A stretch of DNA of 37,863 nucleotides from Fragilaria crotonensis. Lineage: Eukaryota; Bacillariophyta; Fragilariophyceae; Fragilariales; Fragilariaceae. Shown here piece after piece: positions 12,562 through 22,049 of the stretch. Location: assembly GCA_022925895.1 (NCBI GenBank), contig JAKSYS010000611.1, positions 1-37,863 on the forward strand, given 5' to 3'. The number at the start of each line of letters is the position of its first letter. Position 1 is the stretch's first letter. The position numbers and the translations under genes are program-made. The notes under the pieces are model-generated. The model was not told where the DNA came from. It was given only the letters and a program-made list of their open reading frames with translations, and did not search any database.

Positions 12562-12593
12562 AGTACGTTAAATAGATGTTGGGTTTTTTTTTT
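12562..12593 (+). repeat. LINE-1 3' terminus with poly(T) tail
   Basis: AGTACGTTAAATAGATGTTGG is followed by ten Ts and then the right duplication. The 3' end of LINE-2, read on its own strand, is AGCACGTTAATTAGATTTCTAG followed by Ts. The shared motif and the T tract define the 3' end of both elements. A poly(T) tail on the coding strand is unusual, because many LINEs end in poly(A) or a simple repeat. Confidence 0.7.
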
Positions 12594-12609
12594 GTTGTAA
12601 CAAACACCA
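12594..12609 (+). repeat. Right target-site duplication of LINE-1
   Basis: GTTGTAACAAACACCA, 15 of 16 positions identical to 3250-3265. It carries the transposase codons V-V-T-N-T in frame with the downstream gene half. Confidence 0.85.
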
Positions 12610-15277
12610 AAAAGCCCTCTGTGTTACGCCGCGACATGGTAAACAACATACCGCCTCTTCCTGACGATGAAGAGGATTTGGGATTTGCAGTTACCGATGC
12701 ACACAGTTTGCCATGCGATGACGAAGACGCCATTTTCGACAACGAAAGCAATTGTCTTGACGTGCCTACCTTTGCTTTCCGGCCACCGCAAGAAGGTGCT
12801 GTTTTGTCCAGTAGTGGATTTATGTACACTACTCAACAAAAGTGGACCGTCGCATTGTTGAAATTACTGGACGACATAAATGCTCCTGATTACGCATTTC
12901 GTTTGATTATTGAATGGGCTTTATCCGCCAAAGATGATGGATACAGTTTTCAACCACCTGGCGGTGTTACACGGAATGCAAATGTTGATATTTTATTCAA
13001 GTCTGTACCTAATGCTCCCCTTCTTCGCCCCTCTATTCAACCCGTGCGGCGTGTTGACGGTTCCTCAAGCAACGTGATTGTTTTTGATTTTGTTCCTCAA
13101 CTTCTACGCCTGCTCCAAAACCCCAGTGTCATGAAGCCAGAAAATCTTGCTATCAACTTTAATGCTCCCCTTTTGCGTTATGAAAGTCCTGGCAATGTTC
13201 TTGGTGAAGCATTGTCTGGTAGTGTATACCGTACTGCTTATCAGCGCTTCATCAGCGACCCTTCTCGTCAGCTGTTTGTTCCTATTATTCAATGGATTGA
13301 TCGCACTTCCGTGACAGGAAATGATAGGTTTTCTTTAAAACCTTACATGTTTACGCCCGCAATTTTTACCGAATCATTTCGTCGAACATTCAAAGCTTGG
13401 GGGTATCATGGATTTCTTCCAAAATCAAAAAATTCTCAGCGCAAAACCAAACCAAAAACAAGGTGTCAACATTGGCAACTATCACGCCGAGCTTCGTGTT
13501 GTCTTAAATACATTCCGTTCTGCTGCAACAATCGTCTTGAAATATAACTCTTCCTATTGGACCTAATGGAAGCATTACGGTGGATATTGTTACGTGCATT
13601 TTGTTTGTCATCCAAGACATGCAAGAAGGCGATATGTTGTGTGGTCGATATGGACCACACACCCTTTAATTAAAGGCATTGTCGCTCCTGTGATGTCAGT
13701 TACGACGACCTTGACAATCCAGAGGTTAATTGTACCTTTCTGCTTTCTCGCAATATGGATTTTATCGCTCAAAGTGAAGACAAAGAACTCCGGTCACGTT
13801 GGTCTCAGCACAAGTTGGATAATGCATTCAATCACATGCCACTGGCTGATCCTGTACGTGGAATATTCGGCGCAACTCCTGTGGAAACCATGCACGCGTA
13901 TCGTAAGGGTATGATTGAAATGGTAACCTTTCTTGTTTTGGATAATGTTCCGGCAAGCAAAAGGCATTGCTTGACGATCTTGCATTAAAGTTTCACAAAT
14001 CTCACCGTCAAACTTGGCGAGGTGAATACCCTGCTACTGACTTCACAAATGGCATTACAAATCTGACCAAGATTAGTGCTTCAGAGCGACTCGGTTTGGT
14101 TTTGTTTGTAATCTTGGCGCAATACCATGAAGGGTGGCAAATTTTGGAATCTGCGCTGAAACAACGTACAGATACATCTCTGACTGATGTAGTGGAATTA
14201 CTCGAGGCCATGCTATGTTTTGATGCATGGCTCAACCGAGACACGTTTTGGAATTTAGAAGACGCTGAAACTGCCAAAGAATCAGCACAATTTTCTATCA
14301 AAGTACTGATGGAAATGTGCAGCAACTACCTACCCACAACAAAATCCAACCGCTGGAATTTTCCGAAATTCCACGAGTTACTGCATATTGTTGATGATAT
14401 GTCAAGGTTTGGTGCACCCACCAATTATTGTGCACAACGTCCTGAATCTCTTTTGATTGCCGCCGCAAAGCAACCAGGAAGGCGTGCCCAGAAACGTCAT
14501 CAAGGAATTGATTACGAGCTCCAAGCTGCACAACGTTTGGCTGCTTCAGGTATTATTGAAACAGTTTATGAGAGAATCTTTGACACTCCGTCGCTGTTGT
14601 CACACGAAAACATCACCCCACCAAGCACAAATTCAAACACTACGCAAGACAATAAGAAAACTGCGCAAAGCCCAATTTCGAGCATTTCACAAAGTACGGA
14701 CCTAGCTACCACTTGCACGATCCACCTCGAGCCATCGACCACTGAGCCTGGTAATGTTACTTATCGACAGTGCTGGTCAAGTACCACTAAAGTTGAGCAC
14801 TTGACTTTGCCAACCCCTTTGCTGATTTTCTTATGCGAAAAGTTTGGTCCCCGAGTTCATATTTGCACACAGTACAAACGTGATGCATTCACCTTTCGAT
14901 GTCATCCTGCTTTCCAATCTGGAAATGCAATCTATGATTGGATGTTAGTCAAATTTGAAACCAAAGCAGATGGCAATCAAGAAGCTGGTGTTGATTACTT
15001 CCCATGCAAACTTGTGGCTGTCGTATTCAATAAGGATGCTGTTGTTCCAAACGATGACGACAAATACCGACTTGTTGTTCAATGCACACTCAACCGAACT
15101 GGTGTTAAGTCTGTGTTGCTGACGGAATGGTGGTGGTCGCCTGAATATGTGATTATATCACCAGCCGCCATTTTCAATCCGTGTTTTGTTATCACCATAA
15201 AGGAAGACCAATCTATTGTGATGGAGACATTAGCATACGAGAAGTGGCCAGGAGAATTTACAAACACTAAGTATTAG
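12594..15277 (+). pseudogene. Main body of Plavaka/KDZ-like transposase
   Basis: Catalytic part of a large DDE-type transposase, the cut-and-paste enzyme of CACTA-related Plavaka/KDZ-like elements; family by motif recall. The frame from 12594 shows FDFVPQLLRLLQNP, then VPIIQWIDRT (candidate first catalytic Asp, codon 13299-13301) and YHGFLPK. After frame slips near 13460 and 13545 comes CILFVIQDMQEGDMLCGRYG (about 13590-13650; candidate second Asp), then another slip and RHCRSCDVSYDDLDNPEVNC (from 13674; a C-x2-C zinc site typical of these proteins). Next is GIFGATPVETMHAYRKGM (about 13858-13914), a slip near 13965, and an open frame to 15277 holding WNFPKFHELLHIVDDMSRFGA and a polar C-terminal domain. 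At least four slips mean no active enzyme as read. The gene is convergent with the long - strand gene; their stops lie 31 bases apart. Confidence 0.6.
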
Positions 15278-15308
15278 GCACTTAAACAGAAACCGCAGCT
15301 TTTTATGT

Positions 15309-16392
15309 TCACTTAGCCCTCTTGGACGGGAGCGTCATAGCCTGAATTCGATTCTTCTTTCCTCCCACGTATCGGAACATAAATCCTCTTCGAAAATCAA
15401 TGAAAGTGCTCTTTTCTGTTTCCGTACAAGTGCAATAGTCCAGAGCTTTTTGACATAATGGAATTGCAACAACTTCGTTAGCATCGTAAATGAATCCTCC
15501 ATGAATGGTAACCGCATGATTACTGTTGCCATCAGAAGCAAGAAGCACACCCACGAATACCACAGTCTCGTTCAATTCATTTTTCCAATCGAAATGTCGT
15601 GGCTTCCAGGCTGGCTGTAACCACTTTGGAAGTACCTCCGAGGCGTAGGTCATAACCTTCTTCAATGCATTAACTGTTCCATGGGCCAACTTTTCTTTTC
15701 CATACTCAGCGATCTTCGTAGCTTCATTGACAAATCCCAGCTCGAATAATGCACTAGCAAAGGAATTTGATACGCATAGATCTTCCCCCTCGTTTTGGAC
15801 AAAATGCACTTTTGGAGCGCCTGTTACCGTCAAATCAGGATGTTGGTCCAGTGATGACTTCTTCCAATCTCCAACAGGTATGTCAACGAATCCTGTTCGA
15901 GTCTCTTTAAGTTCGTTCAGAAATTTTGTTGGAAGTACATTATCAAGAAAATCCAAGTCTTTCTTGACTCGTTTTCCGTCGGCGTTTACCACGCTCCAAT
16001 GAGGAGGAACAGTTATATCTTTTCGTGGAACTTCTTTCTTTTTCGGTTTTTGTTTCTGTGGGAGCGTTTGACGGGTAGGTCCTCTTTCTGTGTCTCTCTC
16101 ATCTCTATGACTTTGTCATAATCAAGAATGTTTCGAGTCTGTTCTGGAACAAATTTTACTCGCGTGATTTTCTTGTTCTCCAGAAACACTTCCATATCAG
16201 CTGGAATCGGAAAATACCTCCCATCGGACTCGAGGTTTAGCACATGGTTGATGACATCGTTAGCAAATCCTGCTTCCTTCCTGAACCACTCTTCTGTGAC
16301 TGGGATATGTTTTCCACGTTATCACCCTCGTCGTCCGTGTACTGCACGCGCCACGAATTTGTTTTCGGAACGCACATACTTAACGCCAGTTA
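15309..16392 (-). pseudogene. C-terminal papain-like cysteine peptidase domain of the giant gene
   Basis: The frame 15992-15309 (227 residues) has the signature of a papain-fold thiol enzyme: EDLCVSNSFASAL (candidate nucleophile C73), SDGNSNHAVTIHGGFIYDAN (H159, D170, N172). The Cys, His, Asp/Asn order and spacing fit a peptidase or a transglutaminase-like fold; substrate unknown. I recall similar domains in many diatom repeat-derived proteins. Upstream, frames in 16392-16000 continue the protein through two or three slips: VTGVKYVRSENKFVARAVHG, IPVTEEWFRKEAGFANDVI (about 16300-16245), DGRYFPIPADMEVFLENK and a very basic stretch KRSHRNKNRKRKK. The first of these looks faintly like an AP2-type strand pair, which I do not rely on. 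This is the last domain of the long gene coming from 32.3 kb. TAG at 15317-15315 ends it. Confidence 0.6.
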
Positions 16393-17583
16393 CTAACATA
16401 GCCTCGTCAAAAGGTAATCATTTTCGAATTGTCTACGGAAATGTCGTCTTTCTTTCTTCATTGCCTTGAGCAGTTCTGTGTAGTACAACTTGATGATTTC
16501 CTTCTGACTTGTAGATTTCGCTTCTTCCACACTCGAGGTCATGATCTGGCGATACCACTGCAGGTCCATTTGGTGTTGCTCATTCGAACTCCAGTTCCAT
16601 TCAAGGAACCGCTTTTCAACGTACACATCCATTGCATTTGTGTCAATTGGTCTAACTTCATTGCATTTTTCCCACTTTTCGTAATATGCAACAAGCAATT
16701 CCTGAGCAAACGGAGGCGACTCTTGTTCCAATAAGTTTGCTTGACTTTTCGGTTCCATTTCGAGTACTTCTTGAATTCCGAAAAAATGATTAGGATCACC
16801 ACGTCCGACATCTTTCCAGTTTGCTTCCCACGTATTGAATTCCAGCATATCATCTGTTGGTATTTCTAACCAAGGAAGATCTTCTCGTTTCAGCTTCGTT
16901 TGCTGGAACGATTCATGTGCATTTTGTTGAATGGAATTTGTCAACTCACGTCCACTCAACTTTCTCTTCTTGCTTTTTTTACGATAGCTTTTTTCTTGCT
17001 CGTGCACACTGTCTGATTCGGTAGGAAGTTTAGTTAGCTCCATTTGCCCGTCTTCGTGCATGGGATCATCTGCGTCCTTCGGAAATTGAGATAGCTCCAT
17101 TTGCCTGTGTTCTTGATCGTGCACACTGGCTGTGTCGGGAGCAAAGTGAGATAGCTCGGCATCTGTTGGAAATTGATATAGCTCCATTTGCCCGTCTTCC
17201 TGCACGGGATCATCGGTGTTTGTCGGAAATTGAGAATGTTCTATTTGATCCACAACAGTTTCACCTTGTTGTGGACCGTTGTCCTTGGTTTCTGTACTTT
17301 CTTTTTCATCCGCAAGCTTCACTTCAAGGTCAATGAGGAAATCCATTTCGGATCCATTTCCAACTTCAGGAACTTCATTTTCTCAATTCCTTTTTGGTCC
17401 ACATATTCTTTGTTCGACGATTCTTCATCCTCCGAATCCGACGAATCAGTTGATGGGTCCTCATTTGTTTCTTCACTATGTGTCCCTAGCAGTTCTAAAA
17501 GGGTTGAAGCTGCCCTGTCCTTTTCCCCTTCTTCGTGATGCTGAAAATCATTGTGAGGCCATCTGAGCAAGGCTTTGTTTTTT
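16393..17583 (-). pseudogene. Acidic and tandem-repeat linker of the giant gene
   Basis: Two frames (17570-17319 and 17346-16393) join by a slip near 17380; another slip at a T6 run near 17577-17582 links to the Ulp1-like part. The first contains an acidic run (STDSSDSEDEESSNKEY). The second carries imperfect repeats of QMELxxFPxDA units (QMELYQFPTDA, QMELSQFPKDA, QMELTKLPTES) alternating with acidic VHDQE/MHEDG spacers, mirrored by repeats in the DNA at about 17030-17230. A basic stretch (KKSKKRKLSGRE) could be a nuclear localisation signal. After it come about 150 residues of W-rich, mostly helical sequence (WEANWKDVGRGDPNHFFG, FLEWNWSSNEQHQMDLQWY). No catalytic motif is seen. It probably serves as a flexible linker plus an unidentified helical domain. 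Confidence 0.5.
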
Positions 17584-18072
17584 CGTAGCCAGTTTGATTG
17601 CTGTGCATCTCTTCAGTGGGACGAACTGAAACCCTTCTTGGTATAGTAATCCAATACAATTCTGCAAGTCGATCAAAAAGTACAAAGAATTCCTCCCGCA
17701 GATTTGCCAGGTAACAATCTTTTCTGAATTACCGGTCAATTTATTGTTGTGTAATGTTCTTGGAAAATCGATGAAAAACTCAGGCTTATCGTCTGCTGCC
17801 ACACCCTCAATCTCCTCAATAAATATATTGTAACGAGCAAAGGTTTTGCAGTACCTTTCATCATGCTCATTATTTTTCCCAACAACGTCACGGAGAATTG
17901 TGGCAACTGCAGCAAGAACACCGAACGCACAATTGTGTGTATCTATCTGCTTTGGTAACCAGCGCCGCCCAGTAATCCTCATGGCCGGGAAGTACCGAGT
18001 ACCCCTCAAATAATGTTTTGAAGACGAATGAAAAACTTCGAGCATTTTCATTGGAACATCTTTAAATGAGGG
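17548..18072 (-). pseudogene. Ulp1-like cysteine protease, catalytic Gln/Cys half
   Basis: The frame holds SFKDVPMKMLEVFHSSSKHY, a RYFPAMRITG segment and LPKQIDTHNCAFGVLAA, with Gln and Cys spaced Q-x5-C as in the oxyanion-hole Gln and nucleophile of Ulp1/SENP (C48) proteases. The missing His and Asp lie in 24563-24970; the DIRS-like element sits between them. With 18073-24562 removed, the codons read L-N-L-A-P-S-F-K-D in one frame. Ulp1-type proteases remove SUMO or related modifiers, and transposon-encoded Ulp1 domains are known from CACTA and Mutator elements of plants. The frame continues about 130 residues past Cys (FFIDFPRTLHNNKLTG), then slips into the linker. Confidence 0.65.
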
Positions 18073-18073
18073 G

Positions 18074-18230
18074 GATTAACTAGAGTAGTGTCTTTGTCGA
18101 TTCGAGTTCGTTCGGATTGTGAGCAATTCGTATCTTGTGTTGTGTTGTGTCGTGGTGTTCGTCTGTCTGTGTCTCGTGTTCGTCTGTCTGATGGCGACTG
18201 CCCGTCCTTTCCCGATCTTCGGACATGCCA
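18074..18230 (-). repeat. 3' terminal direct repeat of the DIRS-like element
   Basis: 157 bases, apparently identical to 24406-24562, same orientation. It includes TGTGTTGTGTTGTGTCGTGG and CGTCTGTCTG simple repeats. The identity implies recent insertion or homogenisation. Confidence 0.9.
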
Positions 18231-18594
18231 CGAAATAAATTCCGAGTCTTGTCCAAATTTCTCTAAGTCCGTTTAGTCGGATGAGTCGTCTGCTTCGTGG
18301 TTTCGTCGTACCGTTGTCTCGCACTGTCGCGTCGATTCGTGTGTTGTCTGTGGTCATTCTCGTTTCTCTTTGTGCTCGTGAGACTAGTAGAAATAAATAG
18401 ATGGCATCGGAATCTGGTCCTAATAGTTTTGTCTCTCTCTGGTTCGTCTCGCGGTGTCGGTCCCGTGATAGTTATCTAGCGGGGTCCGTCGCGCGATTGT
18501 GAGTCGACCTGGTTTCCGCCATTTTCCGGTTGTCGTTCGTCCGCAGAATCTGGGGCGATCGTGTAGAAAGATTGTCGACTCGTCATGCGTGCGG
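18231..18594 (-). other. 3' non-coding region of the DIRS-like element
   Basis: Between the recombinase stop and the 3' terminal repeat there is no convincing coding frame on either strand. Canonical split direct repeats would place a B1 copy here, next to the A2 repeat, with B2 at the outer end. I could not find a repeated B segment by eye. Confidence 0.4.
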
Positions 18595-19618
18595 CTACTC
18601 GAGTGTCGAGTCCGGCACTTGAATTCGGAGGTATCTCATGAACGTCTGGCTTCGCCACCCCACCATCTGAATCGTCTCACTTGGAACTCCGGCGAGGTGC
18701 ATGGCCATCGCGGCGCCTGATCTGATCGAGTGAGTGCCGATGCCACTCGCCTGGAGGCCAAGCCTCTCCTCCCTGCGAGTCGTCGCCATCCTGAGCTGCC
18801 TCAGTATGGACTTGGAAGAGATGTGTTGGGGTTCGTCTGAGTCCTGCGTCCTGACGGCGTTAATCTTCGGGTTCGTCCGTGAATGGCAATCGTAACTCCG
18901 TACCCTCGTCGTCAGGTCCGCTAGCACGCGGACGGGGCAGATGTCCGTTTGTCCCTGCCTGTCGTTTCGATGCTGAGTCACTGTCGCGCCTTTGTCCCCG
19001 TTCTTTGTCGCCGGAAGGTGATCGACACGGTGTCGGCATTCTCCAGTTGTCCTCGGTCGGTTGTCTGCAGGTCCTGTCCCTTCTGTCGGAAACGAACGTC
19101 GTCCACTCTGATCACTGATGTCGTCCGTCGGCTTCCGACATCGGAATATTCGCACGACCTCATGGCGAAAAAGAACGCGACCACCACAAGTTGTCCAATA
19201 GCGATGTCCGTCTCGTTTCTTGCCCAGGATCGAACCTTTCGAATCACCTCTAACGGCAGCGCCTGCTGTGGGGTAGGTCCTGGGTCCGTCGGCGTAACGT
19301 TTCAGTTGTAAAGCCAGAAGGGGTCGAGTCGTCCGGCGGCGTCGTGGATTGGGCTCTCAAATTTGTTAAGCCTGAAGGCCTGAGCCACACCGTCGAGGGT
19401 GGCACGAATGGAACCGGACAAGGGTCCATTGCCAGCTTCCTGAGGTTGTCGGGAGCGAAGCCGTCCGTCCCGAAGGGCGGCGGCGAAGCAGGCGAACGTT
19501 CTGCTTTCGCTTCGTCCGAGTCCTTGAGAAAAGGCTCCTCCGACTCCGTCGATTCGTCCGAGGAATCTTTCGTAACAGCGCCAGCTGCTATCGCGCTTGG
19601 CACGGGTTGAGTCGGCAA
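18595..19618 (-). pseudogene. Tyrosine recombinase of the DIRS-like element
   Basis: It integrates the circular cDNA by site-specific recombination. Three overlapping frames form the protein. The N-terminal core-binding part is in frames around 19618-19302 (SGSIRATLDGVAQAFRLNKF). The first catalytic Arg is in FFFAMRSCEYSDV (about 19160). After a slip near 19010-19030 the frame ending at 18595 carries GTHSIRSGAAMAMHLAG (H142 and R145 of that frame), MVGWRSQ (W167) and FMRYLRI (nucleophile Y175, codon 18633-18631). The Arg, His-x2-Arg, Trp, Tyr set is complete. The C-terminus lies shortly after Tyr, as usual. Together with the upstream RT this identifies the DIRS order. The slips probably make it non-functional unless they are sequencing errors. 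Confidence 0.85.
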
Positions 19619-21692
19619 GAGCTGCGTTTGGGCAGCAGCTGCAGCCAGCCTCCAATCTGCGAAATAAGGGCTGGCCGCAAAGGGATGATCCTGAAGTTCT
19701 GTGGAACAAACGGTGAGCAGTTTTTCGTGATCAAGTCTGTCAGTGCCGCGTCGTCTAGAGCGAAATCTCGGGAGAGCATGTCCGCCACCTTGTTCTCTTT
19801 CCTGGGAACCACTGCGTGTAGTGGTCTATCTCGTGCGTGAGGCAGAAATCAGCGAACGCTCGGGCTATCGTCAGGTGAAGCGGACAATCGTCGTTGAAGT
19901 TCGACTTAGCAAGCCATCCCGCTGCTGAGGTGCTGTCTCCTGACTGAGCAGAACGTCTTCGTCCGTCCACGCGGCCCCTTCGTGGAATTCCACGATCATC
20001 CCCACAAAGGCAGCAAGGAACTCGAGAGTGTTTAGGGTCGCTCGCCCCAGCAGGTGCTCTGGTAGCTGATATCGCCACGCCAGGCCGCTCTTGAGGCAGT
20101 AGCCTCCGATGCCTTGTGGGCATGCGTCCACCCTCACTATGCGCGTCGGCCACCGGCAAACCAGCCTGTTGATCGAGATACCTCGCGACGCCTTCTGAAG
20201 GAAAGCCTTCCACAGAATCAGGTCGTCCAGTTGGGGTTTGGTCAGTCTCGCCTTCCCGGCCTGCTTCGAACGCTCGCAGGCCTTGTATAGCCTTCCCATA
20301 AAGTGTCTTGCGTAAGGGATGACGTAGGCGGCGTGGCTAAAACGTCCGAGGGTCGTCTCTAGGTCTCTCGTCGTCACGAAGGCATGTCTGTGCGTCAGCA
20401 TCCTGTCAACGGCTTGCGTCCAGCTCATGTGCTTATCGTGAGGCAGTGCGACGACGAAGCGGCGTGTCCACGATCCATCCGAGGATCATCTTCCTCTCGG
20501 ATGGTTTGGCCTCGGCCAGGAACTTTGGGATCGCAAGGATATCGTCTCTGGGAAAAGTCTCCTTAACCTCGGGGTCGCAAGGCCTCCCGACCAGGTGGAG
20601 CGCCAGCGGATCGCGGCAGCGCTCTTTCTGCGTCGCGGGGTTGAAGGCCCCAAAATGTCGTCCAGGTAGCAGTCGAAGCGAGGGAGGTCGTCGTAGGGTG
20701 GATAGTTCACTGCGAAGTAGTCCGCCTTGCCGAAAACACTCATTTTGTCGACCGACCCTTTGTCATTGTCCACTGCCCCTTCGGTGTCCAGGAGGTGCTG
20801 GTGCGGCGAGTGGTAGACGCTCGGATCCCAGTCGTCCCTGCGGACAAGGTCGTTTGCCAAGTCCGTGATCATCTCCGACACGTCGCTCCATTGCGATGGG
20901 TTTGGCGCTCCACCGAACGTCATCCTCAGCGCCACTAACAGCAGGTCGTCGATACTCGTGCAGGACTTCATGGCTGTGGCTGCTTTGAGATGGATTCGTC
21001 TGTAGGCGGATTTGCAGTCGACCTTCGTCATCCAGATAGGCTCGTCTGGCCATAGTTGGCGCAGGAACGAGATGTGGTACATGAGTCTGCTGAATGCTTT
21101 TCCGAAACGTGCTTCTGTCAGTTGGGATGTGTCCACGCGTTCATTTACGCTTCGTCCTGCCACTCCGCTCGGGCTGAATGACTGGTCATGTGTCAGTCGG
21201 AGTTTCTCTATTGAATTTCCTTTCTCGTCGATCGACGTCTGCGCGACCATCCCCAGAGGCGCGACCTCGCATCCCTTGATCTCTAAGGCGGCTTCGCGGC
21301 AGTGGTAGCTGCCAACCCTTGAGGCTTCGTCCTTCAGCATGGATATCAACTTTGCCTCGTGGCCTCGGGCCGATTTGTGATTGCCGCGAGCTAAGTTGGC
21401 GCGCACGTCCGCGAGGCGGTCAGAATCCGAGATCTCGCGAAGCGGAACTCGGCCCCTTCGGAGATGCGCTCCTGAAAACGCGGCCAGAGGGGTGGGCGGA
21501 CAGGAGCGGGGCGAGAAGTTCGGTGGGGCGAAACTCGGATCCCGGCGTCAGGGCGCTGAACGGCTGGGCCCGAAGGGCGGCGTCGAGGTCGAGGGCGTAC
21601 CGTTTGAGCACCGCGAGGTTGTGGCGGGCGGCGTCGTGCGTCCAGTCGAAGCGAAACTCCGTCGCGTGGGTGCGCGGTTGGCCGGAGTGCAA
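19588..21692 (-). pseudogene. Reverse transcriptase and RNase H of the DIRS-like element
   Basis: The N-terminal part is in the frame 21692-21420 (HDAARHNLAVLKRYALDLDAAL), then a slip enters the frame 21406-20486. There RT motif A is WMTKVDCKSAYRRIHL (D130), motif B RMTFGGAPNPSQWSDV and motif C FDCYLDDILG (D249, D250). The connection after YLDD slips near 20630, and the frame 20428-19871 gives RNase H: RVDACPQGIGGYCL (D101) and NTLEFLAAF (E136). A further frame gives SQGDSTSAAGWLAKSNF (third Asp, about 19940), and another VPRKENKVADMLSRD (fourth Asp, about 19780). The TFGGAPNPSQWS form of motif B is characteristic of DIRS/Ngaro-type RTs and separates it from the two LINE RTs in this window. 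Confidence 0.85.
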
Positions 21693-22049
21693 AATAGTGG
21701 CAAGGGCATCGGCCAGGCGTGGTTCGGGAGTCGGGAACGGCGAGTCGACGTTCGGGAGCGGATCGTCGGCAATGGCACCAACGATGGGAACTTACCGGGA
21801 AGCGGGCGTGGCGTGTCTGCGAGGGCTGATGTCGGCGCGTCGTGGGCGTCTCCGGGCGACAATGCGCGCGCCACGGAGTGGTCGGTCGGTGGCGAGTCGA
21901 GGGCGGGAGCGTAGCGCTCCAGGCCCGACTTCGTTTCGTGACGGGTCGTCGCGGGCTGGCGAGATGCGGGCGTCGGCGACGTGGCGGGGCGAGAAGGTTC
22001 GTGCGCGTGGGTTCCCGCGGGACTGTCTCGGGCGGCAGATTCCGATAAA

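Larger units (their letters stand above)
3266..12593 (+). mobile_element. LINE-1: non-LTR retrotransposon, full-length but decayed
   Basis: A 9.3 kb non-LTR retrotransposon inserted in the transposase gene. It has a short 5' UTR, ORF1 with a coiled coil, and ORF2 with an APE-type endonuclease, reverse transcriptase, RNase H and a C-terminal CCHC-like knuckle, then a 3' UTR of about 110 bases ending in ten Ts (12584-12593). The ORF order with RNase H resembles the I-group of LINEs; I cannot place it more precisely. Flanking 16-bp duplications differ at one base. At least six frame breaks make it inactive as read. A TACGTTAAWTAG motif occurs near both ends (3321-3332 and 12564-12575). It is related to, but clearly diverged from, LINE-2 on the other strand at 25.4-30.8 kb. 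Confidence 0.85.

Noticed and set aside
13594-13914. + strand ORF as a separate small gene
   Set aside because: The transposase motifs (RHCRSCDV, GIFGATPVETMHAYRKGM) lie in the other two frames at the same place, so this frame is mostly a shadow created by the slips.
16300-16392. AP2-like DNA-binding domain in the giant gene
   Set aside because: Only one strand-like segment (GVKYVRSENKFVARAV) resembles it; the rest of an AP2 fold is not visible and a slip intervenes.
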